Shown here: positions 7,691 to 16,502 of the stretch, in pieces
Numbering within the stretch: position 1 is the stretch's first letter
Layout of the letters: the number at the start of each line of letters is the position of its first letter
Assembly: GCA_023230525.1 (NCBI GenBank)
Contig: JALNXE010000025.1
Coordinates: 1-50,395 of the forward strand
Origin: Desulfobulbaceae bacterium
GTDB taxonomy: Bacteria; Desulfobacterota; Desulfobulbia; Desulfobulbales; SURF-16
Direction of reading: 5' to 3'
Length of the DNA: 50,395 nt
Position numbers and translations under genes: made by a program
Notes under the pieces: model-generated
The model's database searches: none
The model's input: the letters and a program-made list of their open reading frames with translations, nothing else
Told to the model about the DNA's origin: nothing

Positions 7691-9754
7691 TTAGAAACCG
7701 TAGCGGACCGTCAGATAGGCGATGTTTGCTTCATAGTCATAATCGGCATAGGCGCCGGTCAGGTAGGTGGAAGCGTTGGGGGTATAGTCATAGCCCTCGT
7801 ACTGGAGGTCTTTATAGGTATATTTTTCAAAGACATAACCCAGGTTGATATCGAGCTGCTTGCTGAAGGCGTAAACAATTTTTGCCTCCAGCCGTTTTTT
7901 ACTGTAGTCGTCATATGCATCGAGATCGAGCAGAGGCGTGGCCCCCTGGCTGGAAAAGGTGCTCTTGCCGTTGGATTTCTGATATTCCCAGGAGAGGACG
8001 AGTTTCAAGGCGTCTTCCAGCAGCCGGATCTGGGAGGACAGGCCGTAGGTCCAGAAGTTATCCTCAATCTCCTGGTTCCAGAGGTAGGATGATGGGTTGC
8101 CGTCATCCACGGTGGGGTCCGCGAGCTGGGGCGGCACCCCGGAGCCTGCGGCGAAATTGTAATGATCCGCATCCGCGTCCGTGGTTTCATAACCGGCAAA
8201 ACCGCCCAGGTTCAGGAAGTTGAAGTGATGCCAGAGAAAATCCAGATAAACATGATGCCGGGTATCCTCGGTCCTGCCAAGCACGACCTCATCATAATCG
8301 TTCATGATATAACTATAGTCCAGGCCGAGATCAAGGGTATCCAGGGGGTAGAATTCCAGGGAGAGCTTGATCTCATCCCTGCTTTTATCCGTGGCATCAT
8401 AACGCTGGACAAACTGGGCGATATACTCGGCATCGGTATCGGTTACCCCGGTCAGGTCAAAATCGGTGTCCGTATCCCGCTCCAGATGCGAATACTTCAG
8501 TTTGGCGGTGACATATTCGGACAGGGAATTCTTGAGCTGCAGGAAAACGGTATTATCCGTATTGTTTGCCGCATCCGGCCGGTTGTGCCGGTCAACATAC
8601 TGATATTCGTAACCGATTTCCGCCTTGCTTTGCCAGGGCAGCTTGTAGCCGAGATCAATTCCCGCATCGTCCTTGCTGTAATCAAAGAGATCCGTGGCAT
8701 TGCTTTCAATGGTGCCGAGGCCGTTATCATAGGAGATGATATCGGAGTTGTTTTCCTTATCCGCATACCGGTAATAGAGCCGCGAGTCGAGTTCCCTGGT
8801 TGGTTGGCTGACCAGCACCGCTGCCAGATTAGTGTAGATGACCTCGCCGTCAAAGGTCGATTGGTTCAGCGCTAGCGGCGCCGTGAGAGTGAGGTCGGAG
8901 ATGGAAAAATCATCCTCCAGCTTGGCATAGCTGCCGTTCAGCGAAAAAGTTGACATGAAGGGCAGCTCGCGCATGGTCAGATTCGCACCGATCTTGCCGT
9001 AATCATTTTCCGGCGGCAGGATGCTGGTCTCCGTGGCCAAGGCAAACGGATTCTCCCAGTTGAGATAGAGGTTGTTGTTGTCAAAGGAGCTGAGTAGACC
9101 CGTCAGGGTGAAATTCATGGTCTTGGAGCGGTAGCCGGCCATCAGGTTAAGATCATTGGTCTGGTAATCAACCGGTTCCGGCATCTCCACCGTGCCGCCG
9201 AAATCACCGCCAGCCAGGGGTTTCACTCCCTCGGTCTCAAGCCGGCTTGCCCCGATCTTCACAAAAAACGGGGTGCCCAGGGATACCTCCAGTTCACCAC
9301 CGTACTTTTTTCTTTCTATGGAATAATCAAAGGAGTTCCAGTTCGCTTCCGGTGCCGGAGCCGCGCCGGAAAAGCTCAGGGTATCGGTGCCCACCCCAGA
9401 ATAAAAGGTTTTGGCATCAAAAGAGTAATTATGCGGGGTTTCATCATAGTTCAGCTTGTATTTAAACTTGCCGTATTGACCACCTTTCAACCAGTAGTCC
9501 TGATCATCCAGACCGATATTGTCCCCCTGCAGTTCAAAATAGTAGGGCCCCTTGTAAGCATCCAGCAGAAAATTGCCGATAAGTCCATCATCAAGGTCGC
9601 GGTACTCCTGGAATTTCGCACTGTTATCCTGGTCATCCACGCCCCTGACCCCGAGTTCCACCGAACCGTTCACCGCCGCCTCGTCGGCTGCCATGGCGTA
9701 AGCGGGGGTGATCAGTAATGCTGCTGCAATAAGTGATATATATCTTCTTTTCAT
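7691..9754 (-). CDS. MtrB/PioB-family outer-membrane beta-barrel of a porin-cytochrome conduit
   Basis: A 687-residue protein with signal peptide MKRRYISLIAAALLITPAYAMA, rich in alternating aromatic and charged beta-strands and ending in a C-terminal Phe (LTVRYGF), typical of an outer-membrane barrel. It lies 11 nt downstream of a decaheme cytochrome gene. That pairing defines MtrAB/PioAB/DmsEF electron conduits, in which the barrel sheathes the cytochrome across the outer membrane. The protein has no cysteine at all, so the N-terminal CxxC of Shewanella MtrB is absent. The AGGAGGAG ribosome-binding site is good. No MtrC-like surface cytochrome follows in the window. Confidence 0.88.
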   Translation of the reverse strand: MKRRYISLIAAALLITPAYAMAADEAAVNGSVELGVRGVDDQDNSAKFQEYRDLDDGLIGNFLLDAYKGPYYFELQGDNIGLDDQDYWLKGGQYGKFKYKLNYDETPHNYSFDAKTFYSGVGTDTLSFSGAAPAPEANWNSFDYSIERKKYGGELEVSLGTPFFVKIGASRLETEGVKPLAGGDFGGTVEMPEPVDYQTNDLNLMAGYRSKTMNFTLTGLLSSFDNNNLYLNWENPFALATETSILPPENDYGKIGANLTMRELPFMSTFSLNGSYAKLEDDFSISDLTLTAPLALNQSTFDGEVIYTNLAAVLVSQPTRELDSRLYYRYADKENNSDIISYDNGLGTIESNATDLFDYSKDDAGIDLGYKLPWQSKAEIGYEYQYVDRHNRPDAANNTDNTVFLQLKNSLSEYVTAKLKYSHLERDTDTDFDLTGVTDTDAEYIAQFVQRYDATDKSRDEIKLSLEFYPLDTLDLGLDYSYIMNDYDEVVLGRTEDTRHHVYLDFLWHHFNFLNLGGFAGYETTDADADHYNFAAGSGVPPQLADPTVDDGNPSSYLWNQEIEDNFWTYGLSSQIRLLEDALKLVLSWEYQKSNGKSTFSSQGATPLLDLDAYDDYSKKRLEAKIVYAFSKQLDINLGYVFEKYTYKDLQYEGYDYTPNASTYLTGAYADYDYEANIAYLTVRYGF

Positions 9755-9765
9755 CTCCGCTCCTC

Positions 9766-10671
9766 CTATTGTCTCAAGGTATGGTTAAAGTTGGCGCTCC
9801 CATGGATGGCACCATGGCAGTTCAGGCAGGAGCGGGCGAAGAATCTGTTGTTGGGGCTGCTGCCGTTGAAACCTCTGCTGGCATCATACGGGGTACCGGG
9901 GTGCTGGGACCAGTCATGGCAGTCCTGGCAGATATTGGGAATTTTTTCGGCCAGCAGTTTGGCGTGTCTGCTGCCATGGGGAGAATGACAGATAAGGCAG
10001 TTCTCCTCAACCGGCGGATGCTCCCAGATAAAGGGGCCTCTTTTTTCCGCATGACACTGGTAACACAGCTGATTGACGGTATCTTCCTTGATCATGTGCT
10101 GGGTGGCGGTGCCATGGGTATTGTGGCAGTCAGTGCACATGATCTTGTTCTCGATGATGGGATGATGGGACTGTTTGTTTACCGCGACTTTGATTTCCCG
10201 GTGGCAGGTAAAACATTTGGTGGGCTGATCCACCGCGCCACGGGTGGCGTGCATGGTATGACAGTTAAAACAGGAAACATCGTTTCTGCTGTGCTGGCTC
10301 ATCTTCCACATGGACATGTGGGTGTCACTGTCATGACATGCCAGGCATTTGGCGCTCAGTTCATCGACTGCGCTGCCCCCTTTTGCCTGGTAAGCCAGGA
10401 CGTTCTGCATAGTGGGATCGGCAACGTGGGCATCCGTATCCCCGTGGCAGGCCTGGCAGCCGTGCTGTTCCCCCATGCCCTTCCAGATCTTCGCATGAAA
10501 CGTGGTGTCAAAGCTGTTGACCATTTGCTGATGGCAATCGGCACAGCCTTCCCCGGCTGTTGCTGCCAGAGCAGTCGAGGCTGGCAGCAGCCCCATGCCC
10601 CCCCCTCCGGAAACCGATATGGCAACACACCATAGCGACAAGGCGAACCTCTGCAGATAACTCGAACTCAT
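9766..10671 (-). CDS. DmsE/MtrA-like periplasmic decaheme c-type cytochrome
   Basis: A 301-residue protein with an N-terminal signal segment ending near STALA and exactly ten CxxCH haem-binding motifs (CADCH, CQACH, CLACH, CFNCH, CFTCH, CTDCH, CYQCH, CLICH, CQDCH, CLNCH). Size and haem count match MtrA, DmsE and PioA. It should carry electrons between periplasm and cell surface through the adjacent barrel. Direction (Fe/Mn reduction, electrode or partner contact, or electron uptake) cannot be told. I chose the ATG at 10671 because GGAGGAG lies just upstream; an ATG 24 nt further up lacks one. Confidence 0.93.
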   Translation of the reverse strand: MSSSYLQRFALSLWCVAISVSGGGGMGLLPASTALAATAGEGCADCHQQMVNSFDTTFHAKIWKGMGEQHGCQACHGDTDAHVADPTMQNVLAYQAKGGSAVDELSAKCLACHDSDTHMSMWKMSQHSRNDVSCFNCHTMHATRGAVDQPTKCFTCHREIKVAVNKQSHHPIIENKIMCTDCHNTHGTATQHMIKEDTVNQLCYQCHAEKRGPFIWEHPPVEENCLICHSPHGSRHAKLLAEKIPNICQDCHDWSQHPGTPYDASRGFNGSSPNNRFFARSCLNCHGAIHGSANFNHTLRQ

Positions 10672-10855
10672 ACTCTCCTCCCGGGACCATCGCAAACAGG
10701 CATGGCATTGCCGCCTTCCGTCCTCAGCTCACCCTCGATCGCAACATTCTTGAATGATCTTTGCCGGTTCCGCGGCTTTTCGTTGCTCGAAGATTTAAAA
10801 TGAGCTCCAGGAAAACGCCTGGCATGTCAGCCTTATTCCTTAGCTGGTCCCCTGA

Positions 10856-10877
10856 TTAATTGGCATTGATCAATTAA
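10856..10877. promoter_or_regulatory. Dyad symmetry upstream of the decaheme cytochrome, possible operator
   Basis: TTAATTG and CAATTAA flank an 8-nt spacer, about 185 nt upstream of the cytochrome start. The shape suits a dimeric regulator such as a CRP/FNR-family protein, but it does not match the FNR consensus, so the assignment is open. Confidence 0.25.
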
Positions 10878-11021
10878 CCGCTCCCATGAACCGGCCTTTG
10901 CGTCATTACTGTTTTGTAGTATGTATCAGTTAGGGCAAGGAAGTCAAGTGGCTACTTGTTTGTGGTAGGAAAAAATGATAGACGCCTCCTGTGCCGCAGG
11001 TTGGGAGGGTCAGGATGTCCA

Positions 11022-11047
11022 GGTTATATCGCAACGGCTTCTAAAGG
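11022..11047. repeat. Partial copy of the GTAACGGC-CCTAAA interspersed repeat
   Basis: CAGGTTATATCGCAACGGCT followed by TCTAAA matches, with a few changes, the end of the element at 23367-23500 (CAGGTTATTTCGTAACGGCC, CCTAAA). Only this end is recognisable here. Confidence 0.4.
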
Positions 11048-11100
11048 CCGGATAAGCTAAAGGTGAGGCAAAGATGGATGAGGCAAAAAAAGGGGCGGGT

Positions 11101-11691
11101 TTATTGTTTAAGATCGTCGAAATCCCTGCGAATTACTTCTATTTTCCCCCGGTAGCCGTCGCCGTCGCCGAACTCGAGAAAATTTTTATACCTGCTGTGC
11201 ATGGCGGCGATTCTCCTGGCATGTTTGATCGGACACCAGTACTGTTCGGTGCGGGCCGCAATTTCCTGCACATAGGCAATCAGCCCGTTGAAATAACCAC
11301 AGTAGGTGCAGTTTATCCTTTCAATTACATTCAGGTACCGCAGAGAATGGCGGTCAAGGATAAAATATTGGCCGCGTTTGACCTTTGGTATGCCGTAGAC
11401 GGGAAAACAGATGAATTGATAGAGGGTGACCACCGCATCCATGAACAGGGCCGGAATGATGCAGGCCCAGATAAACGGCGCAGTGAAAATATTCAGCAGG
11501 GCGGCATCGGCAAAATAAAGAGTAACGGCCTTGGCCAGCAGCTGGTGTTTCTTGTTTATATCTTCTTGAAAGAATATTTTTTTCTCATGGATCTTATAGG
11601 AGAAGCGGGCTTCTTTTTTTTGAATCTCTTCAGCAAGTTCATTCTCGAGTTTATTTATTTTTTCGATAATCGCCTGGATGTTGTTTCCCAT
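11101..11691 (-). CDS. Conserved uncharacterised membrane protein with CxxC
   Basis: 196 residues of a family I recognise as conserved in proteobacteria but without known function. An N-terminal charged coiled-coil (NKLENELAEEIQKKEARFSY) is followed by one or two hydrophobic segments (about 70-110), then invariant-looking stretches GIPKVKRGQYFILDRH, CTYCGYFNGLIAY and EQYWCPIKHA, and a hydrophilic tail. The cysteines in CTYC and YWC could bind metal; this is inference. I place the start at the ATG at 11691 because the 29 residues further upstream look non-coding; the ribosome-binding site is weak. Confidence 0.75.
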   Translation of the reverse strand: MGNNIQAIIEKINKLENELAEEIQKKEARFSYKIHEKKIFFQEDINKKHQLLAKAVTLYFADAALLNIFTAPFIWACIIPALFMDAVVTLYQFICFPVYGIPKVKRGQYFILDRHSLRYLNVIERINCTYCGYFNGLIAYVQEIAARTEQYWCPIKHARRIAAMHSRYKNFLEFGDGDGYRGKIEVIRRDFDDLKQ

Positions 11692-11837
11692 TGCCTGGCC
11701 TGATGTATGACATCTCCCCGGGGCCGCGCCATGCCGCATGGAAGCGCGGCAAACCTGTGGCGCCGGAGAGCGCAGCAACGCTCAAGCCGCAGGTCCGTTT
11801 CCCCTTTAAATCAACTTTGCTGCGTGCGGCACAATCG

Positions 11838-13403
11838 CTATGAAGAACGGGCGTCCTTGGCGATGGCATCCACCAGATCGGGGATGGTATAGGTCTGCGG
11901 CTGGATGTCGACATGAAGGCCGTGTTCCTCAATGGTCTTGCCGGTGACCGGGCCAATGGCGGCAATCCTGATGCCCCTCATCAGCTCCTGCAGTTCCTGT
12001 TTGTCTTTCACGCCGATCATGTCGATAAAGTTGTTCACTGTGGATGAACTGGTGAAGGTGACGATATCCACATCCTTGTTGGCCAGTTTGGCCCGCAGCG
12101 TCTCATGCATGCCCTCCGGCCGCTTGTTCTGATAAACCGTCACCACGCAGACGCTGGCGCCGGCCTTCTCCAGCCTGGCCGGCAGGATCTCCCTGGCCTT
12201 GAGCGCCCTGGGGATGAGAATGGCCTGGCCGCTGACACCCATTTTTTCAAAGGCCTGGGCCAGTCCCTCGGCGGTGAATTTTTCCGGCAGCAGATCGCTG
12301 ATCAGCCCGTAAGCGCGCAGGCAGTCATCCGTCACCTTACCCACCGCGGCGATCTTGCAGGTAGCCAGGGCCCGGGTGTCCAGGCCCCGGGCATAGAGAC
12401 GGCCGAAAAAGGCATGGATGGCGTTGATGCTGGAAAAGACAACCCACTGGAAGTCGCCGAGCCGCTGCAGGGCATTATCCAGCTCTTCCCAGGAATCCGG
12501 GGGATGGATGGAGATGGTGGCGAATTCCAGGCAGTTGGCGCCGTTCTCCTCCAGCAGGGCCACCAGATCGCTGGCCTGCTCCCGGGTGCGGGTGACGACG
12601 ATGCGTTTGCCGAATAGCGGCCGCTGCTCATACCAGTTGATGGTATCCCGCAGCTTGACCACCTCGCCGACAATGGTCAGGGCCGGCGGCTTGATGTCAT
12701 TGGCCCTGACGATTTCGGCAATGGTGTCCAGGGTGCCGACCACGGATTTCTGATTGGGGCGGGAGGCCCAGCGCACCACCGCCACCGGGGTCTTGGGGTC
12801 ACGGCCGTGCTTCATCAGGTTGGCGGTGATTGACTCCAGGTTTTTGATGCCCATGTAAAAAACCAGGGTGCCGACGCCGGTGGAGATTTTGTCCCAGGCG
12901 ATATTGGAGCTTTCCTTGTCCGGATCTTCATGGCCGGTGATAAAGGCCACGGACGAGGTGTAGCGGCGGTGGGTGATGGGCACCCCGGCAAAGGTGGCGG
13001 CGGCGGAGGCGGAGGTGACGCCGGGCACCGCCTCAAAGGACAGGCCGGCCTTGACCAGCTCCTCCAGTTCCTCGCCGCCCCGGCCGAAGATAAAAGGGTC
13101 GCCGCCTTTGAGCCGGACCACCCTCTTGCCGCTTTTCACCCGGTCAACCAGCATGGCATTGATCTCTTCCTGGGTATGGGTATGCTTGACCCCGCCCTTT
13201 TTGCCGGCATAGATGAACTCCGCATCCACCGGCACGTATTTGAGCAGTTTTTCCCCGGCCAGATAATCATAGATGATGACTTCCGCTTTTTTGAGAATCT
13301 CCAGACCGCGCACGGTGATCAGGCCCGGATCACCGGGGCCGGCGCCGACCAGATAGGCCTTGCCTCTGTTCGGTTTTGCTGTATCAGTCAATTTCTTTTC
13401 CAT
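11838..13403 (-). CDS. cobA-hemD: Fused uroporphyrinogen-III C-methyltransferase / uroporphyrinogen-III synthase
   Basis: A 521-residue bifunctional enzyme. The N-terminal half (about 10-255) is an SUMT: VGAGPGDPGLITVRG near the start, RLKGGDPFIFGRGGEE, and the GIKNLESITANLMKHG region. It methylates uroporphyrinogen III twice with SAM to precorrin-2 (siroheme, cobalamin, haem d1 or alternative haem). The C-terminal half (about 265-521) is uroporphyrinogen-III synthase, with VVTRTREQASDLVALL and TFTSSSTVNNF. It overlaps the upstream hemC by 20 nt, giving consecutive steps from hydroxymethylbilane to precorrin-2 in one operon. The fusion is common in Desulfobacterota and Firmicutes. Confidence 0.95.
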   Translation of the reverse strand: MEKKLTDTAKPNRGKAYLVGAGPGDPGLITVRGLEILKKAEVIIYDYLAGEKLLKYVPVDAEFIYAGKKGGVKHTHTQEEINAMLVDRVKSGKRVVRLKGGDPFIFGRGGEELEELVKAGLSFEAVPGVTSASAAATFAGVPITHRRYTSSVAFITGHEDPDKESSNIAWDKISTGVGTLVFYMGIKNLESITANLMKHGRDPKTPVAVVRWASRPNQKSVVGTLDTIAEIVRANDIKPPALTIVGEVVKLRDTINWYEQRPLFGKRIVVTRTREQASDLVALLEENGANCLEFATISIHPPDSWEELDNALQRLGDFQWVVFSSINAIHAFFGRLYARGLDTRALATCKIAAVGKVTDDCLRAYGLISDLLPEKFTAEGLAQAFEKMGVSGQAILIPRALKAREILPARLEKAGASVCVVTVYQNKRPEGMHETLRAKLANKDVDIVTFTSSSTVNNFIDMIGVKDKQELQELMRGIRIAAIGPVTGKTIEEHGLHVDIQPQTYTIPDLVDAIAKDARSS

Positions 13404-14319
13404 ATACCTCGGCCAGAATCATTCCGCCGCCCTTGGCAAGAATCTCTTCAGCCAGTTTTGTGCCTAATTTTTCCGCCTCAGCGGCATCGCCGGTCATCTC
13501 TCTTTTGATCATTTTTGAACCATCCACCGAGGCCACCAGCCCGGTGATGGTCACCTGCGAGCCCTTGAGTTGGGCAAAGGCGCCGATGGGCACCTGGCAG
13601 CCGCCCTCAAGCCGGTGGAGGAAGCCGCGCTCCGCTCTTACCTCCACGGCCGTTGTTGCATCGATTAAAAATGACAACCCGGCCAACAGCTCTTGATCAG
13701 CCTTGCGCAGCTCAATGCCCACCGCCCCCTGGCCCACGGCGGGCAGCATTTCGGTGGGGTCAAAATAGGAGGCGATGCGGTGGGAGAGTTTCAGCCGGTT
13801 CAGTCCGGCCGCAGCCAGGATAATGGCATCAAACTGTTTTTCATCAAGCTTTCTCAGCCGGGTATCAAGATTGCCGCGCAGGTCGGAAATGACCAGATCG
13901 CTGCGCACAAGGGCGAGCTGGGATTTGCGGCGCAGGCTGCTGGTACCCACCCTGGCCCCCAGGGGCAGATCGGCAAATGTCCGGTAATCGTTGGAGATGA
14001 AGGCATCGCGGGGGTCCTCCCGTTTGGTGATGATGCCGAGGTGCAGTTCCTCCGGCAGCTCGGCCGGCACATCCTTCATGCTGTGCACGGCAATATCAAC
14101 CTCGTGCCGCAGCATGGCATCCTCGATCTCCTTGACAAAAAGGCCCTTGCCGCCCACCTTGGCCAGGGGCACGTCAAGAATCTTGTCGCCCGTGGTGGTG
14201 ATCTTCACCAGTTCCACCTGGATATCAGGGTAATGGGCCTCGATGAGGTTTTTGATGTTGGTACTCTGGGCCAGGGCCAGCTGGCTGGCCCGAGTTCCTA
14301 TTTTGATTGTTTTCTGCAT
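13384..14319 (-). CDS. hemC: Porphobilinogen deaminase (hydroxymethylbilane synthase)
   Basis: 311 residues, the family's normal size. It polymerises four porphobilinogens to hydroxymethylbilane. It begins KIGTRASQLALAQ and carries HSMKDVPAELPE, RVGTSSLRRKSQL and DLRGNLDTRL, all family signatures. Cys in EGGCQVPIGA is the attachment residue of the dipyrromethane cofactor. AAGGGAAG precedes the ATG. It is cotranscribed with cobA-hemD through a 20-nt overlap. Cytoplasmic. Confidence 0.97.
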   Translation of the reverse strand: MQKTIKIGTRASQLALAQSTNIKNLIEAHYPDIQVELVKITTTGDKILDVPLAKVGGKGLFVKEIEDAMLRHEVDIAVHSMKDVPAELPEELHLGIITKREDPRDAFISNDYRTFADLPLGARVGTSSLRRKSQLALVRSDLVISDLRGNLDTRLRKLDEKQFDAIILAAAGLNRLKLSHRIASYFDPTEMLPAVGQGAVGIELRKADQELLAGLSFLIDATTAVEVRAERGFLHRLEGGCQVPIGAFAQLKGSQVTITGLVASVDGSKMIKREMTGDAAEAEKLGTKLAEEILAKGGGMILAEVYGKEID

Positions 14320-14351
14320 TTGCTTCCCTTAAAGGATAGGGTTATTTTATA

Positions 14352-14427
14352 CTTCAGCCACAGTAAGTACTTCACGCGCTTCAGACATTTTAGGCACTTG
14401 AGCGCACTTTTAGTACTTTAGGCACTT
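14352..14427. repeat. Degenerate tandem array of about 9 nt units
   Basis: Seven or eight consecutive units resembling GGCACTTTA (AGTACTTCA, CGCGCTTCA, GACATTTTA, GGCACTTGA, GTACTTTA, GGCACTTTC) fill the gap between hemC and the FmdB gene. Such arrays are seen in other intergenic DNA; the function is unknown. Confidence 0.5.
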
Positions 14428-14430
14428 TCC

Positions 14431-14646
14431 TTAACGGCAACTCGCACAATTCCCTCCGGAACAGCCCGCACAACCGGATCCGGCGGATGATGATTCCGTG
14501 CCCTTGGGCCTGCAGCAGGCATAGGATGACATCATTTTTTCCAGATCTTCGCTCTGGCATTTGGGACAGACCGGCTTGGCGCTGCCCATTACCAGCGTCT
14601 CAAACTCGTTGCCGCACTTGCGGCATTTAAAATCAAACAGCGGCAT
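14431..14646 (-). CDS. FmdB-family zinc-ribbon protein
   Basis: 71 residues starting MPLFDFKCRKCGNEFE, the hallmark of FmdB/CxxC_CXXC_SSSS regulatory-type proteins. It has two zinc-ribbon knuckles (CRKC and CPKC), then a Ser/Gly/Cys-rich tail (CAGCSGGNCASC). GAGGAG lies just upstream of the ATG at 14646, which rules out a longer start. It may bind zinc. The family name comes from a putative formamidase regulator; the real function here is unknown. Confidence 0.88.
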   Translation of the reverse strand: MPLFDFKCRKCGNEFETLVMGSAKPVCPKCQSEDLEKMMSSYACCRPKGTESSSAGSGCAGCSGGNCASCR

Positions 14647-14840
14647 GATTATCACTCTCCTCATCATTCCAGTGCGGCCTGAAGCGCCCCTACGGTGGGC
14701 TCCCTGCACTCTGCCGGCTAACCCGCCATCCAAGCAAGCGGGAAAACAAACAATGAAAGTCTTCGATCCGTAGGAGCGGCACAACAAGACAGGAAAAAAG
14801 AGGCTTCCATATAAATTTTCCGGCTCTCGGAGCCGGCAAA

Positions 14841-15788
14841 TCAACCCATGGCCAGTCTGTCAATGAGCCCCGCAGCCAAAAGCGGGATCATCAGCTCATG
14901 ATGGCCGGTGAAATTAAAGCCTTTGCCGCCCCCGGCCGTGGGCCGGTTCACCACATTGGTCATGGGCCGGTAATGGCGGATAAAGTCAAAATTGGCCGTG
15001 GTGAAGTTCTCCACCTGATGGCCAAGGTTGCGCACCACGGTAAGGGCCTTGAGAAAGACCTCGGGCAGCAGCACGGCCGAGCCGATGTTCAGATAGGCCC
15101 CGCCTTCAAGCTCGCTGATCAGGGTGCAGAAGAGCCGGAAATCATAATGGCTGGTCTGGCCGATGGCGGCGCCGTCGGCGGAGGGATGGATGTGGACGAT
15201 ATCGGTCCCCACCGCCACATGCACGGTCACCGGCACGCCCAGCCGGTGGGCCGCGGCAAGCAGACTCATGTTATTATAAGGAAAATTCCGGCTAGTGAGA
15301 TATTCCCCCATGGCCTGGCCCAGGCCGATATTTTTCGCCGCGCCGCGGCTGATGGCCGCGTTCACCTCTTCGCCGGTTTCCCTGGCCGCTCCGAAGGCCC
15401 CGGTGCCCAGCACCTGGCCCACATCCTCGGAGGTGCGGCCCACCATGGCGATCTCGGTGTCATGGACGATGCCGGCGCCGTTTAGGGCAATGCCGGTGAT
15501 AATGGAGCGTTCCATGAGATCGATCAAAAGGGGATTGAGCCCCACCTTGATGACATGGGCGCCCATGCCGATGATAATGGGCTTGCCGTTTCTATGGGCC
15601 GCGGCCAGGCGGCCGATCAGCTCCGGAAAATCCACCCCGGCAAACTGTGCCGGCAGGGAGGCAAGTAGATCACGCACCGTGGCTCCGGCGCCCACGGTCC
15701 GGGCAAAGTGGTCGACTGTCACCTTGCTGAAGCGGCCGTGCACGGAATAGGTGTTCAGGCCGGTTAAATCAATGGGTTTTCTGCTCAT
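14841..15788 (-). CDS. Deoxyhypusine synthase-family protein
   Basis: A 315-residue protein with a Rossmann-like layout resembling bacterial members of the deoxyhypusine synthase superfamily: GKPIIIGMGAHVIKVGLNPLL, NGAGIVHDTEIA, HVAVGTDIVHIHPSADGAAIG, and the C-terminal GGGKGFNFTGHHELMIPLL. Bacteria lack eIF5A. Homologues include homospermidine-synthase-like and unassigned enzymes, so the NAD and polyamine chemistry here is only inference. It overlaps the upstream gmhA stop by 4 nt, so the two are translationally coupled. An unrelated NAD-binding role is possible. Confidence 0.6.
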   Translation of the reverse strand: MSRKPIDLTGLNTYSVHGRFSKVTVDHFARTVGAGATVRDLLASLPAQFAGVDFPELIGRLAAAHRNGKPIIIGMGAHVIKVGLNPLLIDLMERSIITGIALNGAGIVHDTEIAMVGRTSEDVGQVLGTGAFGAARETGEEVNAAISRGAAKNIGLGQAMGEYLTSRNFPYNNMSLLAAAHRLGVPVTVHVAVGTDIVHIHPSADGAAIGQTSHYDFRLFCTLISELEGGAYLNIGSAVLLPEVFLKALTVVRNLGHQVENFTTANFDFIRHYRPMTNVVNRPTAGGGKGFNFTGHHELMIPLLAAGLIDRLAMG

Positions 15789-16381
15789 TGCGGCACATTC
15801 CCGTCCCGCAGGCCGCCGAAAAGACGCTCATCCACCAGCCAGCACAGCATGTGCTCGATCCACAGATGGGCCTCCTGGATATGGGGGGTCTTGGCGCTCG
15901 GCACGTTAAGCACCAGCTCCGCCTCCCCTGCCAGCCTGCCGCCGCTGCCGCCGGTGAGCACCACGGTCCGTACCCCGATCTTTTTCGCCGCGGCAAAGGC
16001 CCGCACCACATTGGGGGAATTGCCGCTGGTGGAGATGCCCAGCAGGATGTCGCCTTTTTTGCCCAGGGCCTCCACCTGCTTGGCAAAGATGTCATCATAG
16101 GAAAAATCGTTGCCCACGCTGGTGAGAATCGAGGTGTCGGTGGTCAGCGCCAGGGCCGGCAGCGGAGCCCGGTTGATGAGGAAGCGGTTGACGAATTCCG
16201 CCGCCAGATGCTGGGCATCCGCCGCACTGCCGCCGTTGCCGCAGATCATCAGCTTGTTGCCCAACCGGAAACAGTCAATAACCCAGTCCACCAGCAGAAA
16301 AAGCTGCTGCCGGTGGTCCCGGTAGAAATCCTGCTTGGCTGCTATTGAGTCGGCCAGACTGCGCCGGAGAATGTTTTCCAT
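15785..16381 (-). CDS. gmhA: SIS-domain phosphoheptose isomerase (GmhA-like)
   Basis: 198 residues, the size of sedoheptulose-7-phosphate isomerase, which starts ADP-heptose synthesis for lipopolysaccharide inner core. Family segments are LMICGNGGSAADAQHLAAEF, DTSILTSVGNDFSYDDIFAKQ, GISTSGNSPNVVRA and the Glu/His-bearing EAHLWIEHMLCWLVD. The ATG at 16381 lacks a clear Shine-Dalgarno. It is coupled to the deoxyhypusine-synthase-like gene. DiaA-like SIS proteins are the main alternative, but the NGGSAADAQH motif and length favour GmhA. Confidence 0.87.
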   Translation of the reverse strand: MENILRRSLADSIAAKQDFYRDHRQQLFLLVDWVIDCFRLGNKLMICGNGGSAADAQHLAAEFVNRFLINRAPLPALALTTDTSILTSVGNDFSYDDIFAKQVEALGKKGDILLGISTSGNSPNVVRAFAAAKKIGVRTVVLTGGSGGRLAGEAELVLNVPSAKTPHIQEAHLWIEHMLCWLVDERLFGGLRDGNVPQ

Positions 16382-16473
16382 AAAAATCCATGAGAATCCT
16401 GATTGTTAATGAAGCGTTCAAAGATATATCAGGGCAAACTCTTTGTCAATGACCTGTTTTCCCCCTTTTCACT

Positions 16474-16502
16474 TTGACAGATTTGCGCTTTCAGGGTAAT
16501 TA
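16474..16502 (+). promoter_or_regulatory. Candidate sigma-70 promoter for trpB2
   Basis: TTGACA at 16474-16479, a 17-nt spacer, then TAATTA at 16497-16502. The predicted start near 16509 gives an approximately 130-nt leader before the trpB2 ATG. No leader peptide rich in Trp was recognised. Confidence 0.45.

Larger units (their letters stand above)
10672..11100. other. Intergenic region upstream of the porin-cytochrome operon
   Basis: No gene seen. It should hold the promoter of the minus-strand cytochrome operon. It contains a dyad at 10856-10877 and a short copy of an interspersed repeat near 11022-11047. Confidence 0.4.

Noticed and set aside
11074..11703. 209-codon plus-strand frame opposite the conserved membrane protein
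   Set aside because: The minus-strand frame has recognisable conserved motifs (DRH, CTYC, YWCPIKHA) and membrane segments; the plus frame is its shadow.
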